From: Melioribacter sp.
GTDB lineage: Bacteria > Bacteroidota > Ignavibacteria > Ignavibacteriales > Melioribacteraceae
Assembly (NCBI GenBank): GCA_003155655.1
Contig: PMDS01000107.1
Location: 1-50,080, forward strand
DNA: 50,080 nucleotides
Direction: 5' to 3'
A program made the translations under genes and the position numbers. Below are positions 35,379 through 43,827 of this stretch, piece after piece; position 1 is the first letter of the stretch, and each line of letters opens with the position of its first letter. The notes below the pieces were generated by a model, which searched no databases, was not told the DNA's origin, and saw only the letters and a list, made by a program, of their open reading frames with translations.

Positions 35379-36305
35379 ATGAACAGTATTGTTGTTAAAA
35401 ATCTCACAAAAAAATTCGGCAGTTTTACGGCAGTAGATGAAGTTTCCTTTGAGGTTAAACGCGGAGAAATTTTTGGTTTCCTGGGGGCTAATGGAGCCGG
35501 TAAATCCACAACAATAAAGATGCTTTGCGGGATTTTAGAGCCAACATCAGGGGATGCGTTAGTAGGCGGGTTTAGTGTTGCAAAAGAGCCTGACAAAGTA
35601 AAACAAAATATCGGCTATATGTCACAGCGCTTTTCTCTCTATAATGATTTAACGGTAGAAGAGAATATAGATTTTTTTGGCGGTATATACGGACTTGAAG
35701 GCAATTTATTTGAAGAACGTAAAAAATGGGTTTTGCATATTGCAAATTTGGAAGGAAAAGAAAAACTTCTAACCAGCTCATTACCGGGGGGCATTAAACA
35801 AAGGCTGGCGCTAGGCACCGCAGTTATTCACAAACCGCAAATAGTTTTTTTAGATGAACCGACCAGCGGAGTGGATCCTATTTCACGAAGAAACTTCTGG
35901 GATTTAATCAACAGTCTTTCAGCAGAAAATATTACCGTTCTGGTTACAACACACTATCTGGAAGAAGCAGAATACTGCAATAACATTATTTTAATAGATG
36001 CAGGGAAACTTATAGCAGAAGGCAGCTCAAAACAGTTAAAAACTAATTATATCAAAGTCCCAATTTTTGAAATTGAGTGCAGTAACGTTGTTGAAGCTAT
36101 GGAGCTTTTAGAAAAGCAGGATTTTGTTGGGGAGACATCAATTTTTGGAAACAACATTCACGTTATTACAAATGAAAAATTTAAAGATGAATCACAAATT
36201 CACAATCTCTGCAAATCAAGCTCTATAAATGTGAAAAGGATAAATAAAATTATTCCAACACTTGAGGATGTTTTCATACATCTTTTAGAAAAAGGCAAGA
36301 AATAA
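35379..36305 (+). CDS. ABC transporter ATPase 2 (efflux)
   Basis: Partner ATPase of the exporter. Walker A GANGAGKSTT and Walker B IVFLDEPTSGVD are canonical, and the H-loop is intact (VTTHYLEEAE). The signature reads LPGGIKQ, not LSGGQ, a mild deviation. The frame opens at a TTG overlapping the previous stop, but the ATG at 35379 is preferred. The stop and the next start share bases as TAATG, so translation is coupled to the permease. The combination of one ATPase with an altered switch and one with an altered signature suggests one degenerate and one active nucleotide site. Confidence 0.9.
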   Translation: MNSIVVKNLTKKFGSFTAVDEVSFEVKRGEIFGFLGANGAGKSTTIKMLCGILEPTSGDALVGGFSVAKEPDKVKQNIGYMSQRFSLYNDLTVEENIDFFGGIYGLEGNLFEERKKWVLHIANLEGKEKLLTSSLPGGIKQRLALGTAVIHKPQIVFLDEPTSGVDPISRRNFWDLINSLSAENITVLVTTHYLEEAEYCNNIILIDAGKLIAEGSSKQLKTNYIKVPIFEIECSNVVEAMELLEKQDFVGETSIFGNNIHVITNEKFKDESQIHNLCKSSSINVKRINKIIPTLEDVFIHLLEKGKK

Positions 36306-37432
36306 TGTTTAACAGGATAAAAGCGATTTCAAAAAAGGAAACCAAGCAGCTTATACGAGATGTTAGAATGATGGCGGTGATTTTTTTATTCCCTGTTTTT
36401 CTGCTTGGGATGTTTGGTTATGCAATAAATTTTGACGTTCATCACATTAAAATTGCAGTTTATGACCAGGACAAATCTTCTGTAAGCAGGGAATTTATTA
36501 ATTCACTTTTAAGCAGCGAGTATTTTGATCTTGCGGGTTATTTAAATTCCGACAAACAAATAAAACAAAACCTTGATGAAAAATTAGCGCAGTGTGTTGT
36601 TGTAATCCCATACAATTTCTCACGTGAATTTTATGCAAACAGGCCTTCTAAAATTCAATACCTAATTGATGGCGTAGACGGCAATACGGCAACAGTTATT
36701 ATGAATTATGTTAATGTTGCCACAATGAGCCATTCGAGCAAGCTAACAGCAGAAATCCTGGCAAGAAAGGGAATGAATGTGTTTGCCCTCATTCAACTGG
36801 AACCCCGCTTTTGGTTCAATCCCGAATTAAACTCAACAAGATTTTTACTTCCGGGACTTATAGGAATGATATTAATAGTAGTCTCTGTAATAACAATTGC
36901 TTTATCTATTGTGCGGGAAAAAGAAAGAGGAACAATTGAGCAGATAAACGTCTCACCTCTTTCAACTATAGAAATGATGATTGGCAAAACAATACCTTAC
37001 ATTGTAATTGCACTTATAAACGCCGGGTTGATTTTACTTGCGGGCTTTATACTCTTTGGAATAACAATTAAGGGAAGTATTCTCTGGCTTATAATAAGCA
37101 TTTTAATTTTTCTTTTTTCCTCCCTTTGTCTAGGACTTTTGGTTTCAACAATTGCTGATTCACAGCAAGTCGCTTTCCAAATTGGCACATTGATTTCAAT
37201 GATTCCTTCATTGCTGTTATCAGGATTTATATTCCCGATTGAAAGCATGCCGCCCATCGTTCAAATAATAACAAATATAACTCCGGCAAAATTTTTTATA
37301 GTGTGTTTGCGCTCAATTCTTCTTAAAGGAGAAGGAGTTGCAGTTTTCTGGCAGCAGCTTGTGTTCATGATGATATTTGCATTTGCAGTTCTTGCGATTG
37401 CAACGAGGAGGTATATTAAGAAAGCAGTATAA
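36305..37432 (+). CDS. ABC-2 type permease 1 (efflux)
   Basis: A 375-residue ABC-2 permease of the YbhS/YbhR kind. One N-terminal membrane helix is followed by a large periplasmic domain (about 45-175), then five helices. The conserved post-periplasmic segment REKERGTIEQINVSPLS is present. It is paralogous to the second permease downstream, with which it should form the membrane heterodimer. Its last codons (IATRRYIKKAV-stop) recur in a diverged copy 96 bases further on (37493-37544), just before the four-helix-bundle gene. The operon is therefore interrupted between the two permease genes. Confidence 0.9.
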   Translation: MFNRIKAISKKETKQLIRDVRMMAVIFLFPVFLLGMFGYAINFDVHHIKIAVYDQDKSSVSREFINSLLSSEYFDLAGYLNSDKQIKQNLDEKLAQCVVVIPYNFSREFYANRPSKIQYLIDGVDGNTATVIMNYVNVATMSHSSKLTAEILARKGMNVFALIQLEPRFWFNPELNSTRFLLPGLIGMILIVVSVITIALSIVREKERGTIEQINVSPLSTIEMMIGKTIPYIVIALINAGLILLAGFILFGITIKGSILWLIISILIFLFSSLCLGLLVSTIADSQQVAFQIGTLISMIPSLLLSGFIFPIESMPPIVQIITNITPAKFFIVCLRSILLKGEGVAVFWQQLVFMMIFAFAVLAIATRRYIKKAV

Positions 37433-37544
37433 AGTATAAGTATAAGGAGTAAGTAGAAAGTTGTAATTCTTTAATATCTTTTAATTCTTGTAATTGCAAC
37501 AAAGAAGTATATCATAAAGCAGTTTAAAGTATAAGTATAAGGAG
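37397..37544 (+). repeat. Two diverged copies of the permease 1 gene end plus AAGTATAAG words
   Basis: Copy 1 (37397-37449) spans the last 11 codons and stop of permease 1 and continues TATAAGTATAAGGAG. Copy 2 (37493-37544) repeats this with about 45 of 53 positions matching and one missing base. In the permease frame copy 2 reads IATKKYI-KAV-stop, with synonymous third-base changes (ACG to ACA, ATT to ATC, GTA to GTT). Between them is a 43-base spacer. The second copy ends in AGGAGG, which serves as a strong ribosome binding site for the four-helix-bundle gene. Confidence 0.75.
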
Positions 37545-37549
37545 GATAA

Positions 37550-37909
37550 ATGGAAAAGACTTCCAAATTTACAGATCTGATTGTTTGGCAGAAAGCGCAT
37601 CAATTAGTCTTGGATATTTATTTAGCGACAAAATCGTTTCCCAAAGAGGAGCTTTATGGATTAGTATCTCAACTAAGAAGAGCTGCAGCTTCAATTCCGG
37701 CAAATATTTCTGAGGGCTATAAGAAAAGAAGTTTTCTGGACAAAATTCGCTTTTTGAATATAGCCGAATCATCTCTTGAAGAAGCAAAATATTATTTAAT
37801 TCTGGCAAATGATTTAAAATATACTGATACAACAAAATTATTAAACACTTCCGAGGAAGTAGGAAGATTAATAAATGCATACGTAAATGGAATTGAAAGA
37901 AACAAATAA
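37550..37909 (+). CDS. Four-helix-bundle protein (23S rRNA intervening-sequence / S23 type)
   Basis: A 119-residue four-helix-bundle protein. FTDLIVWQKAHQLVLDIY, SFPKEELYGLVSQLRRAAAS and IPANISEGYKKRS are hallmarks of the family first seen encoded within intervening sequences of 23S rRNA genes. The function of the family is unknown; it is structurally related to the Avd accessory protein of diversity-generating retroelements. It has an unusually clear Shine-Dalgarno sequence (AAGGAGG, 37539-37545), whereas its neighbours do not. It splits two permease genes of one exporter and is flanked by duplicated and complementary sequence, so it looks like a small mobile cassette rather than a transporter component. 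Confidence 0.88.
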   Translation: MEKTSKFTDLIVWQKAHQLVLDIYLATKSFPKEELYGLVSQLRRAAASIPANISEGYKKRSFLDKIRFLNIAESSLEEAKYYLILANDLKYTDTTKLLNTSEEVGRLINAYVNGIERNK

Positions 37910-37914
37910 TTCAT

Positions 37915-37945
37915 CTCCTTATACTTTATACATTATACTCTAGAC
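37915..37945 (+). repeat. Inverted counterpart of the AAGTATAAG flank after the four-helix-bundle gene
   Basis: CTCCTTATACTTTATAC (37915-37931), followed by ATTATACTC, is complementary to the TAAAGTATAAG/TATAAGGAG words in front of the gene (37525-37544 and 37429-37449). The cassette thus begins and ends with sequence that can pair into a stem, as in intervening sequences of 23S rRNA. Confidence 0.65.
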
Positions 37946-37955
37946 GGAAAAGACG

Positions 37956-39083
37956 ATGAAGATAGTTATCCATTTTATTAAAAAAGAGTTTCAGCAATTT
38001 AAGCGCGATCCTAAAATGTTTGCGATGGTTCTTATTGCGCCAATACTTCAATCTATCATACTTGGGTATGCGGCAAATCTTGATATAAATAATATTAATC
38101 TTATAGTGTTTAACCAGGATCAATCCAGGCTCAGCAGAGATTATATAGACAAGTTTACGCATTCCGGGTATTTCACAATAACTAAAGATGTTAACAGTTA
38201 TGATGAAATGACAAAAGATATAGCAGCCAGTAAGGCATTAATTGGAATTGTTATCCCGCGAGATTTTGAGAAGGACATTAGTAATAACAGAACTTCACAC
38301 GTTCAAATTTTAGTTGATGGTTCTGACGGCAACAAAGGATCAATTGCGTTTGGCTACACGCAGGGAGTAACATCAAATTTTTCCCAACAGATTATTCTTG
38401 AGTCAGCTGCCCGCAGAGGAATAAAAACTTCAGCCGGATCAATTACCCCGGAAGTGAGAATCTGGTATAATCCTGAACTTAAAACAAGAAATTTTATGGT
38501 TCCAAGCATTACAGCGCTAATTCTTCTGTTGACGACTACTTTGCTGACTTCTCTAGCTGTTGTAAAAGAAAAAGAACTTGGAACGTTAGAGCAGCTTATA
38601 GTTACGCCAATAAAACCCTGGCAGATGGTTTTGGGAAAATTAATTCCGTTCGTAATTCTTGGTTTTGCAACAATGGCGCTTGTAAATTCAATTATGATTT
38701 TTTGGTTTGGAATACCAATTAGAGGAAGCATAATCTTTTATCTCTTTTCATCATTTTTATATATTTTATCAACATTAGGATTAGGGCTTTTCATTTCAAC
38801 AATTTCCAAGACGCAGCAGCAGGCAATGATGGTCTCTATCTTTGGCGCCATGATGCCTATGATTTATCTTTCCGGGTTTGCGTTCCCGATAGAAAATATG
38901 CCAAAGATAATTCAATACATTACCTATGCAATTCCCATGCGTTATTTTATTACAATTATAAGAGGTGTAATTCTTAAAGGAATTGGCTTTGCTGATCTAT
39001 GGCGCGAAGCGCTGATGTTGTTTATTATGGGGATAACAATTTTATTCTTGAGCTCGCTTAGATTCAAGAAAAGGCTGGAATAG
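37956..39083 (+). CDS. ABC-2 type permease 2 (efflux)
   Basis: A 375-residue paralogue of permease 1 with identical layout: helix 1 (about 22-42), periplasmic domain, five C-terminal helices. The segment VKEKELGTLEQLIVTPIKPW corresponds to REKERGTIEQINVSPLS of the first permease. The LSGFAFPIENMPKIIQ block is also conserved between them. It completes the TetR-HlyD-ATPase-ATPase-permease-permease exporter, which resembles E. coli YbhGFSR. Its natural position directly after permease 1 is broken by the four-helix-bundle cassette. A word-rich inverted repeat begins at its stop codon. Confidence 0.9.
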   Translation: MKIVIHFIKKEFQQFKRDPKMFAMVLIAPILQSIILGYAANLDINNINLIVFNQDQSRLSRDYIDKFTHSGYFTITKDVNSYDEMTKDIAASKALIGIVIPRDFEKDISNNRTSHVQILVDGSDGNKGSIAFGYTQGVTSNFSQQIILESAARRGIKTSAGSITPEVRIWYNPELKTRNFMVPSITALILLLTTTLLTSLAVVKEKELGTLEQLIVTPIKPWQMVLGKLIPFVILGFATMALVNSIMIFWFGIPIRGSIIFYLFSSFLYILSTLGLGLFISTISKTQQQAMMVSIFGAMMPMIYLSGFAFPIENMPKIIQYITYAIPMRYFITIIRGVILKGIGFADLWREALMLFIMGITILFLSSLRFKKRLE

Positions 39084-39180
39084 TAGCGAGTGTAGAGAGT
39101 AGAATGAAGAACGTAGAGTAAAACACCCGATCAAGAAGTATTAATTCGCCCATCACTCTGCGTTCTACACTCTGCACTAC
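39083..39180. repeat. Imperfect inverted repeat with GTAGAGTGTAGA words between convergent genes
   Basis: The left arm 39083-39119 (GTAGCGAGTGTAGAGAGTAG... ending ACGTAGAGT) faces the right arm 39155-39180 (ACTCTGCGTTCTACACTCTG...). The arms use repeated GTAGA/AGAGT words and can form an imperfect long stem. It starts at the last base of the permease 2 stop codon and ends five bases before the stop of the convergent DUF5916 gene, so it could end transcription from both sides. Its style matches the repeats near mgtE and permease 1, with a different word. Confidence 0.6.
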
Positions 39181-39185
39181 AAGAG

Positions 39186-41834
39186 TTACATATTAAACCA
39201 GTAAGAGAATTTAACCAAGAAAACACTATCTCCATCTGAACGCCAAAGATTTTTAAAATCCCTGCCGAAAGAAAGATTACCAGCATCATCAGAGTTTGAT
39301 TGATTGCGCGACCAGACAAAATAGAATATTGAACCAGGCATTGCTTCCCATCTTAAAACAACATTACCTCTAAGAGATTTGTAGTTAAAATCCGGATTAG
39401 AGATTTGGAATGACTGCGCCGGTCCATTTCCATCCGGATCAATATTATATTCCCCGGCCGCTTCGTCATAGGAAATAGTTGATCCGTTTTGTCCATAAAT
39501 ATTAAGATCAAGTGTTCGTGGTTTTGCAACCTCCTTAAAATCTTTGTAATGTCCTACAGAAATAAACGGCTGAAGGAATAGCTGAAGGCTTAATGTTGGT
39601 GTAAAAGTCCAGTTTAGTCTGATATTTGCTGCTATTGTTTTCTGATCAAGGGTTGCAAATACATATCTGTTACCGTAAGTGTTAACAGCAGTTGGATCGG
39701 AATAATTATCAACCCACTGGCGCGTATCGAAGTTAAATTCGTAAGACGGGCCTATACTTAAGCTTAATTGGGAATTGGGTTTCCATTGAATACTGGGATA
39801 GTAACCATTGAAGATACCGCCAATCTTGTTTTGTGAATGATCGAACTCAAAGTACATAATTACTTTTTCTTTATTGTTTGAATTGACATAAACGCCTACA
39901 TAATAACCAGAGGGATTTAAAATCATTGGACCTCCGCGTGTTGCAGTTGCGCTGTATGTTTCTAAATTATAATTTCCATAAGCACCCATTTCCCAGAAAT
40001 TCATAAATTGAAAATATGCGTTTGCCCATAGAAAATTGCTTATTGAATTTCCTTCGAAATTGAGACTACGTGCATATGCCGCATAAACAGTTTTCTGTCT
40101 GAAAAATCCATCCGGTTCAAACCATCTGTAACCAAGCACTGTGTGGAAATTTATTCTGTCTGCAAACGACTGAAAGCCAAGATCATTAAATTCAAAGCCG
40201 GGGCTTATAGCGCCAATGGCAGAGTTAATATAAAAATTTCCACTTTGTTTGTTTAACATTATGCGCCCGTAATAACCGGAAAGAGAAGTTCTGGAAGAAT
40301 CCAAAGTTTCGTAAGTAGCATCAGGCCGCTGATAGTATCTATATGGTTTTTGCTGCAATAATTGTAAATATTGTTTAGAGCCCTCAACGTAAGAACCGGC
40401 AGCGGCAGCGGCTATAACATAATCTTTATTGTCATCCAGGAAAGTATATCCATCCAACCCAAACGTAAAAGCATTTTTTGCAAGATGGTTTTTTAAACTA
40501 TCATAATCCAAAGCTCTATTTACAGTAGTAAACATCAGTCCAAGAGACTGACGTCCATCGTTAAATTCTTTTCTAGTTCTGAGTACGCCATAGTGTGCTA
40601 ATGGTTCAACCTCTTCTTGTGTTTGAGTGCCTGCATTAAAAAGTTTTGCATAAGTTCTCTCTGTAATAGCGCTTACCGCAGAAATGGAAGTGGTTTCATC
40701 TAATTTTCCAGTCAACTTTGCAGCGCCAAGAATTTTTGTTTCAGTTGGATAGTCAACATAATCAGCAGAGGATGTTGCCCCACTTGGCGCTTTTCCAATT
40801 CTTCTAGAGTAAAAAAGCTCCGGCCAGCCAAAGTTAAATCCCCAATTATTATTAACTCCGCCAATTCCAAAGTAAAAAGTAGTAGCTCCTTCAACAAAGA
40901 AAGGTCTCTTTTCCTGGAAATAGGATTCAAAGGCTGTAAGATTTATAACGGCAGGGTCAACTTCAACCTGTCCAAAATCCGGGTTGATTGTCGCATCAAC
41001 GTTTAAATTGCTTCCAATACCAATTTTTAAATCTGCACCAAGTGTTGTTCTGTATTGATTTGATTTATAGAAAGGATCAGCTTCATCATGTTTTAAGAAT
41101 TGTGCTTTCTGAACAATATAAGGAAGAACTTCAAATCTTTGTTTGGGCTGAACTCCTTTTATGCCGTCAAGCTCTGCAAACCTTGAAACAAAACCACTTT
41201 CCTTTTTGGGAACCATTACATAATAAGATCTTTCATTTTTCCTTTGTATTTCCCTTGCAAAGTTAATTCCCCAAGTCATTTCACTAGCTTCTTTAAATCT
41301 CATTTGAGAAAATGGGATTCTCATTTCAATGCTCCATCCTTTTTCGTCAACAGAGGTTTTAGCTTCCCAAACACCATCCCACGAATTATCATCCCAGCTA
41401 TCATTAAAAAGAGTGCCGTCCATCATTGTTCCCCCGGCATTTACACCAAAGTAAAAACCAGTTTTTTTATCATTATAAGGATCTACATAAAAAATAAACC
41501 AATCAGACAAATAATAATTATCTCTTCTTGCGATGCTTCTATCGATTAGTTCTGACTTAGAATCAAAACAACGAGCTGCTACGTATATATAATTATCATC
41601 ATAGGCTATCCACGCATTGGTGGTTTCTGATGCAGGAGAGCCTTCGTTAGGATCTCTTTGTGTGAAATTTGAAATGGGAGGGTTCTGCCAGACGGGCTCG
41701 TCTAACTTTCCATCAAGTATTATTGTAGTTTGTTCTACTTTGAAAGCAACAACAGGGCGGGGAGCGGCAGGTTTTCCCTCGGCCATAAGTATAATAGGGG
41801 CAACGATATAAAACAGTAACATTATTCTTTTCAT
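39186..41834 (-). CDS. DUF5916 outer-membrane protein with CBM9-like N-terminal domain
   Basis: The N-terminal part after a signal peptide (MKRIMLLFYIVAPIILMAEG) is a CBM9-like domain: ILDGKLDEPVWQNPPISNF, WIAYDDNYIYVAARCFD and GWSIEMRIPFSQMRF. The large C-terminal DUF5916 region (about 240 to the end) is rich in alternating aromatic strands and ends in KFSYWFNM, as expected of an outer-membrane beta-barrel. The frame opens 17 codons earlier, but the start at 41834 gives a normal signal peptide. The function of the family is unknown; substrate binding or uptake at the outer membrane is likely. It is convergent with the efflux operon. Confidence 0.85.
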   Translation of the reverse strand: MKRIMLLFYIVAPIILMAEGKPAAPRPVVAFKVEQTTIILDGKLDEPVWQNPPISNFTQRDPNEGSPASETTNAWIAYDDNYIYVAARCFDSKSELIDRSIARRDNYYLSDWFIFYVDPYNDKKTGFYFGVNAGGTMMDGTLFNDSWDDNSWDGVWEAKTSVDEKGWSIEMRIPFSQMRFKEASEMTWGINFAREIQRKNERSYYVMVPKKESGFVSRFAELDGIKGVQPKQRFEVLPYIVQKAQFLKHDEADPFYKSNQYRTTLGADLKIGIGSNLNVDATINPDFGQVEVDPAVINLTAFESYFQEKRPFFVEGATTFYFGIGGVNNNWGFNFGWPELFYSRRIGKAPSGATSSADYVDYPTETKILGAAKLTGKLDETTSISAVSAITERTYAKLFNAGTQTQEEVEPLAHYGVLRTRKEFNDGRQSLGLMFTTVNRALDYDSLKNHLAKNAFTFGLDGYTFLDDNKDYVIAAAAAGSYVEGSKQYLQLLQQKPYRYYQRPDATYETLDSSRTSLSGYYGRIMLNKQSGNFYINSAIGAISPGFEFNDLGFQSFADRINFHTVLGYRWFEPDGFFRQKTVYAAYARSLNFEGNSISNFLWANAYFQFMNFWEMGAYGNYNLETYSATATRGGPMILNPSGYYVGVYVNSNNKEKVIMYFEFDHSQNKIGGIFNGYYPSIQWKPNSQLSLSIGPSYEFNFDTRQWVDNYSDPTAVNTYGNRYVFATLDQKTIAANIRLNWTFTPTLSLQLFLQPFISVGHYKDFKEVAKPRTLDLNIYGQNGSTISYDEAAGEYNIDPDGNGPAQSFQISNPDFNYKSLRGNVVLRWEAMPGSIFYFVWSRNQSNSDDAGNLSFGRDFKNLWRSDGDSVFLVKFSYWFNM

Positions 41835-41936
41835 ACAATCCCTTGTTTGTGTGATTCTGGAAATAAATATGCTCATTAGACTCACAAACAGATAAAATGT
41901 TACCCGAAAAAGTGATAATGGTGGAGGGATTTATTT

Positions 41937-41961
41937 TAGCCCGGTATTTTAAGCCGGGCTA
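41937..41961. terminator. Perfect 8-bp hairpin between DUF4252 and DUF5916 genes
   Basis: TAGCCCGG (41937-41944) and CCGGGCTA (41954-41961) form a GC-rich stem with a nine-base loop. It lies downstream of the sigma/DUF4252 series (minus strand) and upstream of the DUF5916 gene. Neither side has a strong U-run, so it is a possible terminator or RNA-stabilising hairpin rather than a textbook intrinsic terminator. Confidence 0.45.
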
Positions 41962-41992
41962 TTATAAATTTAAGTTTTAATCTTCTTTATTT

Positions 41993-42559
41993 TTAAAGTT
42001 TATCCAAACCAGGAATATTATACATCTTTGATATCTTCCATAAAGAACTAAAGTCTATTTTACCAACGATGTTAACCAAAGTTACTTTACCACTTCCCTT
42101 TTCTGCTTTCTCATTAGAAATATGCATGGATAGAACAACAAGTCCCGCAAACTCACCATTTTGATCACGCTTAACATAAATGTTATCGACATTATTTTTA
42201 TGCTTTGAGCGAATAATTTTGTCCCACTCTTTTGTTTGCAGTGTTTTGCCTATGGATTCAAGGATATTTTCAGTTGCCTCGAAATTTTTTAGTTCCAGAT
42301 TATATTCATTAACCTTGATGAGTTTTAGACCCTCTATCATCTTACCCATTCCTTCATTATTTTTGTCGGTCAATTTGACGATCATCTTCAGCATTGGTTC
42401 TTCAAGATTAATTTCTGTTATCGGCTCGGTATTTTTGAATTGTGATATATCTTTGAATTCAAAATAGCCTGGTTCCTTTGATAAATCTGTTGTTTGCTGA
42501 GCAATAAAAACAGAGCCCGATACCAGAAAAAGAACGATAAGTAATTTAATTGGTTTCAT
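41993..42559 (-). CDS. DUF4252-like exported protein
   Basis: A 188-residue exported protein with a signal peptide (MKPIKLLIVLFLVSGSVFIA). The body fits the DUF4252 family: a mixed alpha/beta fold with a central LIKVNEYNLELKNFE block and a C-terminal VTLVNIVGKIDFSSLWKIS. The function is unknown. In Bacteroidota such proteins are often encoded beside an ECF sigma factor and its membrane anti-sigma, exactly the order here; it overlaps the anti-sigma-like gene by 14 bases. It may be a regulon member or a surface sensor. Confidence 0.72.
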   Translation of the reverse strand: MKPIKLLIVLFLVSGSVFIAQQTTDLSKEPGYFEFKDISQFKNTEPITEINLEEPMLKMIVKLTDKNNEGMGKMIEGLKLIKVNEYNLELKNFEATENILESIGKTLQTKEWDKIIRSKHKNNVDNIYVKRDQNGEFAGLVVLSMHISNEKAEKGSGKVTLVNIVGKIDFSSLWKISKMYNIPGLDKL

Positions 42560-43115
42560 TTTTTTCTCCTCTTAATAGATTATTTACAATTCCTACACTT
42601 TCTTTGATTGGCTTAGTAACTTTTTCTCCAAGTATTTCATTCTGCAAGGTTAAATTTGTCTGCTTGAAAATATTATCAACAATTGTGAATGCATATTTTG
42701 CCTGTTCCCGGGCTTGTAAAATTTCTGATTCGTTATAACTGCTCTGAACCGGTTTATTCAATATTAGGGCAGCAGCAATTGAAGCAATAAGAACTATTGT
42801 TGTAACGGAAGAAATAATTGGACGGGCAAATACAATTGATAAAAAATCATATATAAATGAATTATTGTTTTTCGCGGCAGGAATATTTTCTTGAGTTAGA
42901 CGTGAGACAAAATCATTAGTGAAATTTTCTTCTTTAATCTGCTTTACCTCAGCAGCTGTCCACATATATGAAGCATATAGTTTTTTTGCGTCCGGGTTTT
43001 TTGCAACAGCCTGCATCACCCGCAATTTATCCAGCAGATTAGCCTCTCCGTATGCAGCGGATATAATTTTATTATGCAGTTCTTCGGTTAATTCAAAAGA
43101 TTTCTTGCGGTTCAT
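42546..43115 (-). CDS. Single-pass membrane protein, probable anti-sigma factor
   Basis: A 189-residue protein with a cytoplasmic helical N-terminal part (about 1-90), one membrane helix (about 97-118, around TTIVLIASIAAALIL) and an extracytoplasmic tail. There is no zinc-finger CXXC or HXXXC motif, so it is not a classical ZAS anti-sigma. It overlaps the sigma factor gene by 23 bases, and its order after an ECF sigma gene suggests it holds that sigma factor at the membrane. The role is inferred from topology and position. Confidence 0.62.
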   Translation of the reverse strand: MNRKKSFELTEELHNKIISAAYGEANLLDKLRVMQAVAKNPDAKKLYASYMWTAAEVKQIKEENFTNDFVSRLTQENIPAAKNNNSFIYDFLSIVFARPIISSVTTIVLIASIAAALILNKPVQSSYNESEILQAREQAKYAFTIVDNIFKQTNLTLQNEILGEKVTKPIKESVGIVNNLLRGEKNETN

Positions 43116-43626
43116 ATTTTTTTAATTCCTCTTGTAATTTTTTGCGCGCTCTAAGTAAATATACTTTTACAGAATTTAGAGGCAGATCAAGCGCCAAACT
43201 GATTTCTTTGTACTTCATACCTTCAATTTCATAAAGAATGAATATCCCTCGGAGATTTTCGGGTAAATTTTTAATCGCTTCTTTAACTTCAGATGCCGCC
43301 AGTTTAAAGTGAGTGGTTAAGTATGGATTATCTTTGCTGCTGTTTGTGCTGTAAGTATCTTCGAAGAGATCATCAATTTCTAATTCGCGTTTCGAAGCTG
43401 CAGAACGTCTTCTCAGATAATCGATGCACAGATTATTTGTAGTTTTAATGATCCAGGTTTTAGCCGCAGCCATTTTGAACTTATCCATATTTTTCCAAAT
43501 TCTAATCAAGACTTCCTGTGTAACGTCATCGGCGTCCATTTTGTTTTTCAGCATGTACAGTGAGAACGTGTAAATTTTATTCTTGTATTGCTGAATTAAA
43601 AAGCGATATTTCTGTTCTTCTAACAT
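43093..43626 (-). CDS. ECF-type sigma-70 factor
   Basis: A 177-residue extracytoplasmic-function sigma factor. Region 2 shows DVTQEVLIRIWKNMDKF and the -10-binding helix AAAKTWIIKTTNNLCIDYLR. Region 4 shows YKEISLALDLPLNSVKVYLL, the -35-binding helix-turn-helix. Regions 1.1 and 3 are absent, as expected. It is the first gene of a three-gene series with a probable anti-sigma and a DUF4252 protein. The series probably answers an envelope signal; the signal is not known. About 200 bases of gene-free sequence separate it from the divergent TPR-like gene. Confidence 0.92.
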   Translation of the reverse strand: MLEEQKYRFLIQQYKNKIYTFSLYMLKNKMDADDVTQEVLIRIWKNMDKFKMAAAKTWIIKTTNNLCIDYLRRRSAASKRELEIDDLFEDTYSTNSSKDNPYLTTHFKLAASEVKEAIKNLPENLRGIFILYEIEGMKYKEISLALDLPLNSVKVYLLRARKKLQEELKKYEPQEIF

Positions 43627-43827
43627 GTTTGATTTTCTACATTACAGACGAACTAAATTCTTCAAATGTTACATTGTTTTATTAAAAGTTAAGGATTATT
43701 TTCACTGTAAACCTAAATACACATTCTCAAATTGGAAAAAGAACCGAATTATGGCTGAATAATTATAATTCCAAGAAGAACACTCAAGATAATCCTGGTA
43801 AAGTTTAATAAGATTTGAGTTAATACA

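Noticed and set aside
37397-37945. Diversity-generating retroelement suggested by the Avd-like four-helix-bundle protein
   Set aside because: There is no reverse transcriptase, template repeat or variable repeat with adenine-specific differences in the window; the family is better matched to 23S IVS-type proteins.
39120-39154. Third duplicated gene end (GATCAAGAAG resembling the permease 2 end GATTCAAGAA)
   Set aside because: The match is about ten bases with gaps and does not keep a reading frame; this is chance level in AT-rich DNA.
41937-41961. Textbook intrinsic terminator
   Set aside because: The stem is perfect, but neither strand shows a continuous U-run after it, so it is listed with low confidence only.
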